Below, piece by piece: positions 16,399-25,311 of a stretch of DNA of 32,110 bases. The DNA is from Actinobacteria bacterium Ga0077560 (GTDB lineage Bacteria; Actinomycetota; Thermoleophilia; Miltoncostaeales; Miltoncostaeaceae). The position numbers and the translations under genes are program-made. The notes beneath the pieces were generated by a model. It was not told the DNA's origin and ran no database searches. It saw only the letters and a program-made list of their open reading frames with translations. Where the stretch lies: contig LNFL01000102.1 in assembly GCA_001464275.1 (NCBI GenBank), positions 1 to 32,110 on the forward strand, written 5' to 3'. Each line of letters starts with the position of its first letter. The stretch's first letter is position 1.

Positions 16399-18692
16399 AT
16401 GATGAGCACGATGAACCTCGCACTCGTCGCCGGCGTCGCGGCCCTGTTGGTGCTGCTGCTGGTCATGCGGCGCAACACCGCGGACGGCGGAAGCCGGCCA
16501 AGGCGCCCAAGGTGAAGGCGACCAAGGAGCCGAAGGCTCCGAAGGCCCCGCGTGCGAAGCGCGCCAAGGCCGAGAAGGCGCCGAAGACCCGCGCCACGCG
16601 GGGCCGTGGCCGCCGCGGCCGCGGTGCCGACGAGACCCCGCCGGAGCCGCTCGCCCCGATGCCGCTCGGCGCGGCCAGCGTGCCGTCGCAGGACCTCCAC
16701 GGCCAGGAGACCACCGAGTTCGGGATCCCGACCTCGCCGGTGCCGGGCGAGCCCGACTGGGACGCCATGCGCGCGGCGATGCACGGCCTCGACGCCACCG
16801 ACGACGCCCCGGTGTCCCCGGCGCCCGTTGCCGACGCCACCTCGGAGCCCGTGACCTCACCGGAGCCGGCCGCCGCGCCGGAGCCGGTGGCCGTGCGGAC
16901 CGGGGAGCCGGCCGTGTGGGCCGACGACGAGGAGCTCATCACCGAGCCGGGCTGGCCGCTGCCGGGCGACATGGACGGCGGATGGGACGATTCGTCGGCC
17001 GATGCCGGAACGCTTGGCGCGCCCGTCGCGGCCGAGGCCCCGTCGGGCGACGGCTGGCTGGGCCAGCAGGCCACGCCGGCCGCCGCGCCGGTGGCGGAGG
17101 AGCCCGTCGCCGAGGAGGAGGACGCCATGTGGGCGCCCGACCCGGCGACCGCGTGGAAGGCCGCGCAGGAGTCCACGGTCGGACAGACCGAGGCGACGGA
17201 TGCCGGCGACGGCGGTTCCTGGCTGGGTGGCGATGTCGCCGAGCCGGTCGCGGAGGTCGTGGCCGAGTCCGAGGCGCCCGCCTGGGACGCCTCCGAATGG
17301 GACACGCCGGCCGCCGAGGCGCCCGCCGAGTCCGCGGCGCCGGCCTGGACCGAGCCGGTGGCCGAGGAGGCCCCGGGCATCGGCGGCTGGAACGCCGAGC
17401 CGGTGGCCGAGGAGGCCCCGGGCATCGGCGGCTGGAACGCCGAGCCGGTGGCCGAGGAGGCCCCGAGCATTGGCGGCTGGAACGCTGAGCCGGTGGCCGA
17501 GGAGGCTCCGAGCATTGGCGGCTGGAACGCTGAGCCGGTGGCCGAGGAGGCCCCGGGCATTGGCGGCTGGGCTGCCGAGCCGGTGGCCGAGGAAGCCCCG
17601 GGCATTGGCGGCTGGAACACCGAGCCGGTGGCCGAGGAAGCCCCGGGCATCGGTGGCTGGAACACCGAGCCGGTCACCGAGACCGCGCCAGAGCCCGTCG
17701 CCGAGGCGTCGGCCGGGGAGTGGAACAGCTCCTGGAACACGCCGGCCGACACCGCGGCCGACACGACGGCCGACGAGCCCTGGTCGGCGGACGCATGGCA
17801 GCCGGCTCCGGCCGAGGGCGAGCTGGTGGGCGCGGGCGCCGAGTCCGCCGCCACCCTCGCCCCCGAGGCACCCGCGCTGGGCGGCTGGGACACCCCGGTC
17901 GCCGAGGCGGACGAGGACGTCTCGGAGCCGGCCGCGGAGTGGGCGCCGCCCGCCGACGACGCCTGGGCGTCCGCCCTGGCGACGGCGACCGGTGAGCGGT
18001 CCGAGGTCCCGGTGACCTCCTGGAACGTGGATGACCCGGCCGAATGGGCACCGCCCGCCGAGCTGGTGGCCGAGCCGGTGGCCGAGGCGCCCGTCGCCGT
18101 CGCGCCGGTCGTGGAGGAGCCGGTGTCCGTCGCGCCGGTCGCATCCGAGCCCGAGCAGGTGCCGCCGGCGCCGGTCGAGGCCGTGGTGCCGGAGGTCGCC
18201 GCCACGGTGGAGACCGTCATCGAGGTGCCCGCCCCCGTGGTGGAGCACGCCGAGCACGCCCCGGTCGATCCCGATCCGGCTCCGCTGCCGGAGGGCCTGG
18301 CCTGGTGGGACGACATCGAGCCGGGCGAGGGCGACATCCTCATCGGGCAGACCCCCGACTGGATGCGTGGCCCGGGCGACGAGCGGTTCACGGGACGGTG
18401 GTCGCTGGGCGGCATGGCGCTCCAGCCGGGCCATCAGGCCCTGGGCGGCGTGACCTTCCGGCAGCCCCTGGACAGCGCGCCGGTCACCTGGAGCCTGCCC
18501 ACCCGCGGACGCCCCGAGCCGGGCACCCTGGTGCTGGTGGTCGAGGCGCTGATGAACTGCGATGCGAAGGACCTGAAGGTCCTGACCGACGCCGGGTTCG
18601 CCCCGAGCCGGGAGGGCTTCACCGTGACCCTCACCGCGAGCGCCACCGGGCCGTTCGCGGCCAGCGGGACCTTCCGCTACCTCGAGGGCTGA
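16399..18692 (+). CDS. Membrane-anchored repeat protein with shared C-terminal domain; apparent frameshift
   Basis: Unknown protein of about 763 residues if one indel is corrected. ATG 16399 (GGAGG 7 nt upstream) starts MMSTMNLALVAGVAALLVLL, a membrane anchor, but that frame stops at 16515. From about 16485 the continuation lies in the -1 frame: a Lys/Ala/Pro/Arg-rich stalk (RKPAKAPKVKATKEPKAPKA), then a long acidic Ala/Pro/Glu region with periodic tryptophans, including seven 15-residue repeats (17352-17666) and EW motifs (EWDTP, EWAPP) like the gene before. The final 95 residues repeat that gene's C-terminal domain. The gap from the preceding gene is about 135 bp, so both may share the sigma-28 promoter. 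One missing base around 16478-16495 would explain the frames; two separate ORFs are less likely. Confidence 0.72.
17352..17666 (+). repeat. Seven tandem 45-bp repeats (15-residue EPVAEEAPGIGGWNA)
   Basis: Seven in-frame units of 45 bp coding for EPVAEEAPxIGGWxx: x is Gly or Ser at position 9, and the last two residues are NA, AA or NT. Copies 1 and 2 are nearly identical in DNA. A degenerate eighth unit (EPVTETAPEPVAEA) follows. Likely to vary in copy number by slippage. Confidence 0.95.
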
Positions 18693-18700
18693 CCGCGCGC

Positions 18701-18722
18701 AGGGGGCCCCTCGGGGCCCCCT
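18701..18722 (+). terminator. Intrinsic hairpin after the repeat-protein gene
   Basis: AGGGGGCCCC and GGGGCCCCCT around a very short loop (10 bp formal, 9 bp with a CTCG loop), 8 nt after the stop at 18692. No U-tract. The ubiB -10 (TACGCT, 18725-18730) begins 2 nt later. Confidence 0.7.
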
Positions 18723-18724
18723 GG

Positions 18725-18730
18725 TACGCT
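18725..18730 (+). promoter_or_regulatory. -10 element of ubiB-recJ
   Basis: TACGCT, 7 nt before GTG 18738, directly after the terminator hairpin; fits a leaderless transcript. Confidence 0.5.
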
Positions 18731-18737
18731 CGGCGGA

Positions 18738-20355
18738 GTGACCCCGCCCGATCGGCGCCAGAACCTCGCCCGCATCGGCGAGATCGCCCACGTGGCCGCC
18801 CGCCACGGGTTCGGGTACGTCTTCGGCCGCACGCCGCCCGGGCAGAGCGCGGGCGAGACCGACCCGCCCGGCACCCGCGGCAGGCGCGTTCGGGCGATGC
18901 TGGACGAGCTGGGCCCCACGTTCGTGAAGTTCGGGCAGCTGCTGTCCACGCGGCCCGACGTCGTGCCGCCCGACATCCTGGCCGAGCTGCGCGGGCTGCA
19001 GGACGACGCCCGCCCCGAGCCGACCCACCGCATCCGCGCGGTCATCGAGGCCGAGCTCGGCCGCCCGGTCGACGAGCTGTTCGCCTCCTTCGACGACACG
19101 CCGATGGCCGCGGCCTCGATCGGCCAGGTGCACCGGGCCACGCTCGCCGGCGGCGCGGACGTGGTGGTGAAGATCCAGCGCCCCGACGCCGAACGGCGCA
19201 TCACCGCCGACCTGGGCCTGCTGGAGCAGGTGGCCCGCATCGCCAAGGACCGGGTCCGGCGGCTGGCGTTCGTGGACGTGGTCGCGCTGGTGGAGGAGTT
19301 CGGGCGCAGCATCCGGCGTGAGCTGGACTACCGCATCGAGGCCCGGAACGCCGAGGCCTTCGCCCGGAACTTCGACGGCGACGACGGTGTGGACGTCCCC
19401 GCGATCCACTGGGAGCTCACCACCGCCCGGGTGCTGGTGATGGACCGGCTGGAGGGCACCTCCCTCGCGCACCTCGACCTGGAGGAGTGGAGCGCGGAGG
19501 ACCGGCGCCGGCTCGCCGACCGCATCTCGCGGACATGGATGGCGCAGGTCTTCGACCACGGCGTCTTCCACGCCGACCCGCACCCGGCCAACATCATGGT
19601 CCACGGGCCCGACCACATCGGCCTCGTGGACTTCGGGATGATCGGCCAGCTCAGCACGCGTGACCGCGAATCGGCCGTGCGGCTGCTGGCAGACGTGGTG
19701 GACCTCGACGCCGACGCCATCCCGCGCAGGCTGCGGGCGCTCGGGGTGCGGTACCCCAAGCACCGCGAGCATGAGCTCGCGGAGGAGCTGACGGTAGTGC
19801 TGCAGCGCCACTCGGGCCGGTCCATGGGGGAGCTGGACGCCCGCGCGCTGCTGGCCGAGGTGTTCGAGACCGTCTACCGGCTCCAGATCACCCTGCCGGC
19901 GCGGTGGGTGATGCTCGACAAGGCCCTCGCCACCCTCGCCGGCGTCGCGCTGCAGATCAGCCCGGACTTCAACGTGTTCGAGACCGCGCGTCCGTACGCG
20001 TACCGGCTCATCGCCGACCGCTACCGCCCCGACCGCATCGCCGGGCGCATGCGCGCCGACCTGGAGGGCTACCTCACCGCCTTCCGCGACTACCCGTTCC
20101 AGATCTCGGAGCTGCTGGAGGAGCTCCCAGCACGACCTGCCGCGCGCCATCGAGCGCGCCGAGTCCGGGGCGAACCGGCTCATGCTCACCCTGCTGTCGC
20201 TGGCCCTGCTCGTGTCGTCCGCGCTGGTGGGCACACTCATCGACTCCGGGCCGACGCTCATCGGGTTCGCCGTCGCCGCCCTTCCGGCGGCCGTGGCGGG
20301 CTTCGCGCTGGCGGCCTGGGTGGTCGTGGGCATCGCGCGTTCCGGGAGGTGGTGA
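18738..20355 (+). CDS. UbiB/ABC1/COQ8-family atypical kinase, apparent +1 frameshift
   Basis: Protein-kinase-like ATPase of about 538 residues, related to UbiB/ADCK, which supports isoprenoid quinone or membrane lipid metabolism. Family landmarks: KxGQ motif at Lys64 (FVKFGQLLSTRPDVVPPD), Ala-rich nucleotide loop AAASIGQVH, catalytic HADPHPANIM from His278, and metal-binding VDFG with Asp298. After LLEEL (about 20126) the open frame continues as Arg/Pro-rich noise into recJ, whereas skipping one C at 20125-20127 gives QHDLPRAIERAESGANR and two C-terminal membrane helices, as expected for the family, ending in TGA 20353-20355. So a one-base insertion in CTCCCAG is likely. The corrected stop overlaps the recJ ATG in TGATG. 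Confidence 0.85.
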
Positions 20356-22955
20356 TGGGCTGGCGGGCGGATCGGGTGGCGTTCGCCGACGTCGCGGCGC
20401 TGCAGGAGGCGCTGGACTGCCCGGAGGCGCTGGCCTGGACGCTGGTGCGCCGCGGGCTGGGCGATCCCGAGGCGGCGCGCGAGTTCATGCGCAACGACGG
20501 GCCGCTCGAACCCCCGGAGAACCTCGACGGCATCGGCCCGGCGGCCGACCGCCTGGTGCTCGCGCTGCGCCGCGGTGAGCGCATCGCGGTCCACGGCGAC
20601 TACGACTGCGACGGCGTGTGCTCCACCGCGGTCCTGGTGCGCAGCCTGCGCACCGCCGGCGGGGACGTGGTGCCCTTCCTGCCCAGCCGGTTCACCGACG
20701 GCTACGGCGTGCGCGTGGAGAACGTCGAGCTGCTGGCCGACCAGGGCGTGCGCGTGCTGGTGTGCGTGGACTGCGGAACCACGGCGGAGGACGCCCTCAC
20801 GCGCGCCGTCGAGCTGGGCCTGGACCCCATCGTGTGCGACCACCACCTGGCCGGCGGCGCCCGCCCGCCGGGCATCCTGGCCAACCCGGCCCTGGGCCGT
20901 CCCGCCGACGACCTGCCGGCGGCGGTGGGCGTGGTCTTCATGCTGGTGCGTGCCATCGCCGCCCGCCTGGGCGACGGCCTCATGGCCCCCAGGCCCGAGG
21001 ATGAGCTGGATCTGGTTGCGCTCGCGACCGTGGCCGACCAGGTGCCGCTGATCGGCCAGAACCGGCGGCTGGTGGCCCGCGGCCTCGAGGTGCTGCGCAA
21101 GTCGCCGCGGCCCGGCATCCGCGCGCTGTGCGCGGCCGCCGGCATCGACCCGCGCATGCTCACCGCCCGAGACCTGGGCTTCCAGCTGGGACCCACCATC
21201 AACGCCGCCGGCCGGCTGCGCCACGCCATGGAGGCCCTCGACCTGGTCCTGGCGCCCGACGAGCGCACCGCCGCCCCCATCGCCGAGGCGCTCTGGAAGC
21301 TCAACGTGGAGCGCCGGGAGGTCGAGCAGCGCATCACCGCCGAGGCCATCGCCCAGATCGAGGCGTCACCGGACGAGATCCGTGAGGGCCACGCGATCGT
21401 GGCGGCCGGCGACGGCTGGCACGAGGGCGTGGTGGGCATCGTGGCCTCACGGCTGGTGGAGCGGTTCGACCGGCCCGCCATCGTGATCGCCCGCGACGGG
21501 GACACCGCCAAGGGATCCGGCCGCAGCCTGGCGGGCGTGGACCTGCACGACCTGGTCGCCCGCGCGGACGGCGCGCTCACCCGCTGGGGCGGGCATGCGG
21601 GGGCCATCGGGCTGCAGCTGCCCGCCGCCGACATCGCCCGTTTCCGGGATGAGCTTCTGGCGGCCGCGGCGGGGATCAGCGGGGCCATCGAACGGGCCCG
21701 GGTGCGCCCGGTGGACGCCGTCGTCGGGGCCCGCGACCTCACCGTGGGAAGCGCCGAGGCGTTCGAGGTGCTCGCGCCGTTCGGCCGCGGCAACCCCTCG
21801 GTGCGGCTGCTCATGCCCGGCTGCACGGCCGAGGGCGCCGGCACGGTGGGCGCCAACGGCCGGCACCTACAGGTGCGCCTGCGCTGCGGCGGGGCCCACT
21901 CGCGGGCCGTGGGCTTCGGCCACGGGCACCGCGCATCCCGCATCGAGGACGGCATGCGCTTCGACGCGCACGTCTCGCTGGGGGTGGAGCGCTACCAGGG
22001 CTTCGTCGGCCCCCGCGTGGTGATCGAGCGCCTGGAGGCCGTCACGCGAGGCCGCGGGACCGTGGCACGCGACTGCGCGCCGGCCTGCGACCTGGCGTGC
22101 ACCGCGCGGCGCGGCATCGGCGAGCTGCGCGACGCCGTCCTGCGCGGCGGCGTCCCGCCGGTGCCCGCCCCGGCCGAGCCGGCCGGCCCGGTGGCCGGCG
22201 TGCGCGACCGTCGTGGAGAGGGCACCGCCATGAGCGGCATCGCCGCGCTGGCCGGTGCCGATGGGGGAGTGGTCGTGGTGACCGCCGACGTCGCCCGGCG
22301 CCGCGCGGCCCTGGAGGAGGTGCTGCAGCCCGCGCGCCTCGGAGTGGAGCTCGCGGTGCTCGGCGGCGCCCGGTGCGCCGGCGCCGCCCTCGCCGGGCGC
22401 CTGGCGCTGCTGGAGGGCCGGCCGGCCATCGCGATGGTCGATCACGCCACGCTCGCGGACGCGCACCTGCCCGACACCATGCACCTGGCGGTGCTCGACC
22501 CGCCGTCCGACGCGGATCAGGCGGGCTGGATCCGCCACCACGCCGCGGGGCGGTTCCTGCACCTGCTGTGGGGCGACCCCGAGACCGAGTTCGCCCGCAT
22601 GATCGCGGCGCAGCGATGGGACGTCCGCGCGACCGCCGCGGCGGTGTGGCCCGCGCTGCGTGACGGCGTGGAGCGGCCCTGGGACGGGGCCCTGGAGGAG
22701 CTGCTGCTGGGCGGCACCGGCGGGCCCATGCGCGACATCGCGGCGGTCGCGGACGCGCTCATCACCCTCGGCGAGCTCGGCCTGCTGCACATCGGGCCGG
22801 ACGGCGTGCGGGCCGTCGTCCCGGCGCCGCGGCGGGACCTGGCCGACGCGCCGCGCGCCGCCGCGTGCGCCGCCCGGATGGCCGCCGCCGAGGCGTACCT
22901 GGACCTGGCCGCCACCCTCGACCTGCTCGAGACCGGCCCGCTGGTGGCCGCCTGA
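20355..22955 (+). CDS. recJ: RecJ single-stranded-DNA-specific exonuclease with long C-terminal extension
   Basis: 5'-3' single-strand exonuclease of recombination and mismatch repair. DHH motifs: DYDCDG (Asp82-Gly87), VDCGTT, CDHH (Asp162-His164) and VALATVADQVPL; then LGPTINAAGRL and the DHHA1 motif GGH (Gly412-His414). An OB-like segment ends near residue 562. At 866 residues it is far longer than E. coli RecJ (577): the last 300 residues, starting with a Cys-containing stretch (DCAPACDLAC), resemble the extended tails of Gram-positive RecJ proteins only in position and size. ATG 20355 overlaps the corrected ubiB stop. The start follows GGAGG 5 nt upstream. Confidence 0.93.
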   Translation: MGWRADRVAFADVAALQEALDCPEALAWTLVRRGLGDPEAAREFMRNDGPLEPPENLDGIGPAADRLVLALRRGERIAVHGDYDCDGVCSTAVLVRSLRTAGGDVVPFLPSRFTDGYGVRVENVELLADQGVRVLVCVDCGTTAEDALTRAVELGLDPIVCDHHLAGGARPPGILANPALGRPADDLPAAVGVVFMLVRAIAARLGDGLMAPRPEDELDLVALATVADQVPLIGQNRRLVARGLEVLRKSPRPGIRALCAAAGIDPRMLTARDLGFQLGPTINAAGRLRHAMEALDLVLAPDERTAAPIAEALWKLNVERREVEQRITAEAIAQIEASPDEIREGHAIVAAGDGWHEGVVGIVASRLVERFDRPAIVIARDGDTAKGSGRSLAGVDLHDLVARADGALTRWGGHAGAIGLQLPAADIARFRDELLAAAAGISGAIERARVRPVDAVVGARDLTVGSAEAFEVLAPFGRGNPSVRLLMPGCTAEGAGTVGANGRHLQVRLRCGGAHSRAVGFGHGHRASRIEDGMRFDAHVSLGVERYQGFVGPRVVIERLEAVTRGRGTVARDCAPACDLACTARRGIGELRDAVLRGGVPPVPAPAEPAGPVAGVRDRRGEGTAMSGIAALAGADGGVVVVTADVARRRAALEEVLQPARLGVELAVLGGARCAGAALAGRLALLEGRPAIAMVDHATLADAHLPDTMHLAVLDPPSDADQAGWIRHHAAGRFLHLLWGDPETEFARMIAAQRWDVRATAAAVWPALRDGVERPWDGALEELLLGGTGGPMRDIAAVADALITLGELGLLHIGPDGVRAVVPAPRRDLADAPRAAACAARMAAAEAYLDLAATLDLLETGPLVAA

Positions 22956-23012
22956 CCCGGCAGGGCTCCGCCGCGGCACCGGGGCCGGGTTCGCCGCCGG
23001 TGCGGCGGACGC

Positions 23013-23018
23013 TACCCT
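23013..23018 (+). promoter_or_regulatory. Possible -10 element of relA
   Basis: TACCCT, 10 nt before the ATG; AGGGGGG between them is also a plausible Shine-Dalgarno sequence, so the transcript may instead start further upstream. Confidence 0.35.
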
Positions 23019-23028
23019 AGGGGGGATC

Positions 23029-25242
23029 ATGGCCAGCCCAGTGGCGAACATCGGTCGCACCCCCGGACGCTCCCCCCAGCTGGAGGAGCTCATCGGCGAG
23101 GTGCGTGAGCACCACCCCGGCGCGGACGCCGACGCCCTCGCGCGCGCCTTCGCGTTCGCCGAGGCCCACCACCAGGACCAGCTGCGCCAGTCCGGGGAGC
23201 CGTTCATCACGCATCCGCTGGGCTGCGCGCGCATCGTCGCCGGCCTCGGCATGGACGACATCTCGGTGATCGCCGCGCTGCTGCACGACACGGTGGAGGA
23301 CACCGGGGCCACGCTCGCCGAGGTGGAGCGCGAGTTCGGTCCCACGGTCGCCACCATCGTGGACGGGGTCACCAAGCTCTCGAAGATCCATTTCGAGAGC
23401 AAGGAGGAGCTGCAGGCCGAGAACTACCGCAAGCTCATCGTCTCCATGGCCAGCGACATCCGCGTGCTCATCGTCAAGCTCGCGGACCGGCTGCACAACA
23501 TGCGCACGCTGGCCTACATGACCAAGCAGAAGCAGATCCAGAAGGCGCGCGAGACGCTCGACGTCTACGGGCCGCTGGCGCACCGCCTGGGTATCCACTC
23601 CCTGAAGTGGGAGCTGGAGGACCTGGCGTTCGCGGCGCTGCACCCCCGGCGCTACTCCGAGATCCAGCAGATGGTGAACCAGCGCCGTGCCGACCGGGAG
23701 AGCTACATCGCGGAGGCCGGCGCCTACGTGAACCGCGAGCTCGAGGCCGTCGGCATCACCGCGGACATCACCGGGCGGGCGAAGCACTTCTACTCGATCT
23801 ACGAGAAGATGACCCGGCGGGGCAAGGAGTTCAACGAGATCTACGACCTCACCGCCATGCGCGTGCTGGTCGACTCGATCAAGGACTGCTACGGCGCGGT
23901 GGGGATCATCCACTCGCTGTGGAAGCCCATGCCCGGGCGCTTCAAGGACTACATCGCGGTCCCGAAGCCCAACATGTACCAGTCGCTCCACACGACCGTG
24001 GTGGGCCCCGAGGGCAAGCCCCTCGAGATCCAGATCCGCACCCACGAGATGCACCGCACCGCCGAGTACGGCGTGGCCGCCCACTGGCTCTACAAGCAGG
24101 GGCCGTCCGGGGCGGCGAACGGCGGCACGGGGGAGATGGCCTGGCTCACCCGCATGATGGACTGGCAGCGGGACACCACCGACCCCACCGAGTTCCTGGA
24201 GTCGCTGCGCCGCGACCTCTACGGCGACGAGGTCTTCGTGTTCACGCCCAAGGGCGAGCTCCGGAACCTGCCGGCGGGATCCACCCCCATCGACTTCGCC
24301 TACGACGTCCACACCGACGTCGGGCACCGGTGCGTGGGGGCGAAGGTGAACGGCCGGATCGTCCCGCTCACCTACCGCCTGCAGAGCGGCGAGTTCGTCG
24401 AGATCCTCACCTCCACACGGCCCAACGGCCCGTCCAACGACTGGCTCAAGCTGGCGCGCACCACCAAGGCCAAGAGCAAGATCCGGGCCTTCTTCCGCCG
24501 CGAGCAGCGCGAGGACCACGAGCACCAGGGCCGGGACCTGCTGCAGGAGCACATGCGCAAGGCCGGGCTTCCCAGCCAGAAGATGGCCGGCTCCCCGCTG
24601 CTGCTGGAGGTCATCAAGGAGCTGGGCTTCCGGAAGGCCGAGGAGTTCTACATCTCGATCGGCTCGGGGAAGACCTCCCCGCAGATGGTCGTCAACAAGC
24701 TGCTGCACCGCCTCAAGGCGGGGCAGGCGATGTCGGAGGAGCGCACCTCCGAGCCCTCCCGCGGGCGCCGCGCCGTGGTCGCGCAGGCCAGCAGCGACAT
24801 GGGCATCGAGGTGGAGGGGCTCACCGACGTGCTGGTGCGCCTGGCCAAGTGCTGCAAGCCGGTTCCCGGCGACGAGATCCTGGGCTACATCTCCCTGGGG
24901 CGCGGCATCACGATCCACCGGGGCGACTGCCCCAACGCGCGGGCGCTGCTGCGCAACCCCGAGCGCTTCACCTCGGTGAGCTGGGGCGGCGCGAACCAGC
25001 ATTCCTTTCGGGTCGAGATCTGCGTGACCGCCGGCGACCGCCCGCGCCTGCTGGAGGACCTGTCCCGCACGTTCGCCGAGCACGGGGTCAACATCGTGTC
25101 CGCCCACTGCGCGATGGAGAGCCAGCTGGTGGAGGATCGCTTCGTCGTGGACGTGGGCGACGTGGAGTCGCTGAAGACCGTCATCAACGCCCTGCGGAAC
25201 GTGGAGTCGGTGTTCGACGCCTACCGCGTCACGCCGGGCTGA
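23029..25242 (+). CDS. Bifunctional (p)ppGpp synthetase/hydrolase RelA/SpoT
   Basis: A 737-residue long RSH enzyme that makes and degrades the stringent-response alarmone. The hydrolase site is intact: HHQDQ followed by LLHDTVED (His86, Asp87, Glu90, Asp91). The synthetase has EIYDLTAMRV and GRFKDYIAVPKPNMYQSLHTTV; RFKD (304-307) is the RxKD form typical of bifunctional enzymes, not the ExDD form of mono-functional RelA. TGS (VFTPKGELRNLPAGSTPIDFAY, split as VFTPKGELRNL and STPIDFAYDVH) is near 402-463; the CCKPVPGDEI segment precedes a C-terminal ACT domain (about 658-735). ATG 23029 has AGGGGGG close upstream. RecJ and RelA are often neighbours in Gram-positive genomes. Confidence 0.96.
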   Translation: MASPVANIGRTPGRSPQLEELIGEVREHHPGADADALARAFAFAEAHHQDQLRQSGEPFITHPLGCARIVAGLGMDDISVIAALLHDTVEDTGATLAEVEREFGPTVATIVDGVTKLSKIHFESKEELQAENYRKLIVSMASDIRVLIVKLADRLHNMRTLAYMTKQKQIQKARETLDVYGPLAHRLGIHSLKWELEDLAFAALHPRRYSEIQQMVNQRRADRESYIAEAGAYVNRELEAVGITADITGRAKHFYSIYEKMTRRGKEFNEIYDLTAMRVLVDSIKDCYGAVGIIHSLWKPMPGRFKDYIAVPKPNMYQSLHTTVVGPEGKPLEIQIRTHEMHRTAEYGVAAHWLYKQGPSGAANGGTGEMAWLTRMMDWQRDTTDPTEFLESLRRDLYGDEVFVFTPKGELRNLPAGSTPIDFAYDVHTDVGHRCVGAKVNGRIVPLTYRLQSGEFVEILTSTRPNGPSNDWLKLARTTKAKSKIRAFFRREQREDHEHQGRDLLQEHMRKAGLPSQKMAGSPLLLEVIKELGFRKAEEFYISIGSGKTSPQMVVNKLLHRLKAGQAMSEERTSEPSRGRRAVVAQASSDMGIEVEGLTDVLVRLAKCCKPVPGDEILGYISLGRGITIHRGDCPNARALLRNPERFTSVSWGGANQHSFRVEICVTAGDRPRLLEDLSRTFAEHGVNIVSAHCAMESQLVEDRFVVDVGDVESLKTVINALRNVESVFDAYRVTPG

Positions 25243-25264
25243 GTGACCGTTTCCCTTTCCGCAA

Positions 25265-25288
25265 CCCGGTTGCCCGACGGCACCCGGG
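25265..25288 (+). terminator. Candidate terminator after relA
   Basis: CCCGGTTGCC / GGCACCCGGG with a CGAC loop: nine of ten pairs form. It starts 23 nt after the relA stop and lies just before the next gene's -10. Confidence 0.5.
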
Positions 25289-25296
25289 CCGGCTGA

Positions 25297-25302
25297 TAGC
25301 CT
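25297..25302 (+). promoter_or_regulatory. -10 element of the LytR_C gene
   Basis: TAGCCT, 9 nt before ATG 25312. TTGCCC at 25270 is 21 nt upstream of it, too far for a standard -35. Confidence 0.45.
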
Positions 25303-25311
25303 CGCGCGCCG

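Noticed and set aside
18738..22955. UbiB-RecJ fusion protein of 1405 residues
   Set aside because: The linking segment has no resemblance to either family; a one-base shift restores the UbiB membrane tail and a TGATG start for recJ.
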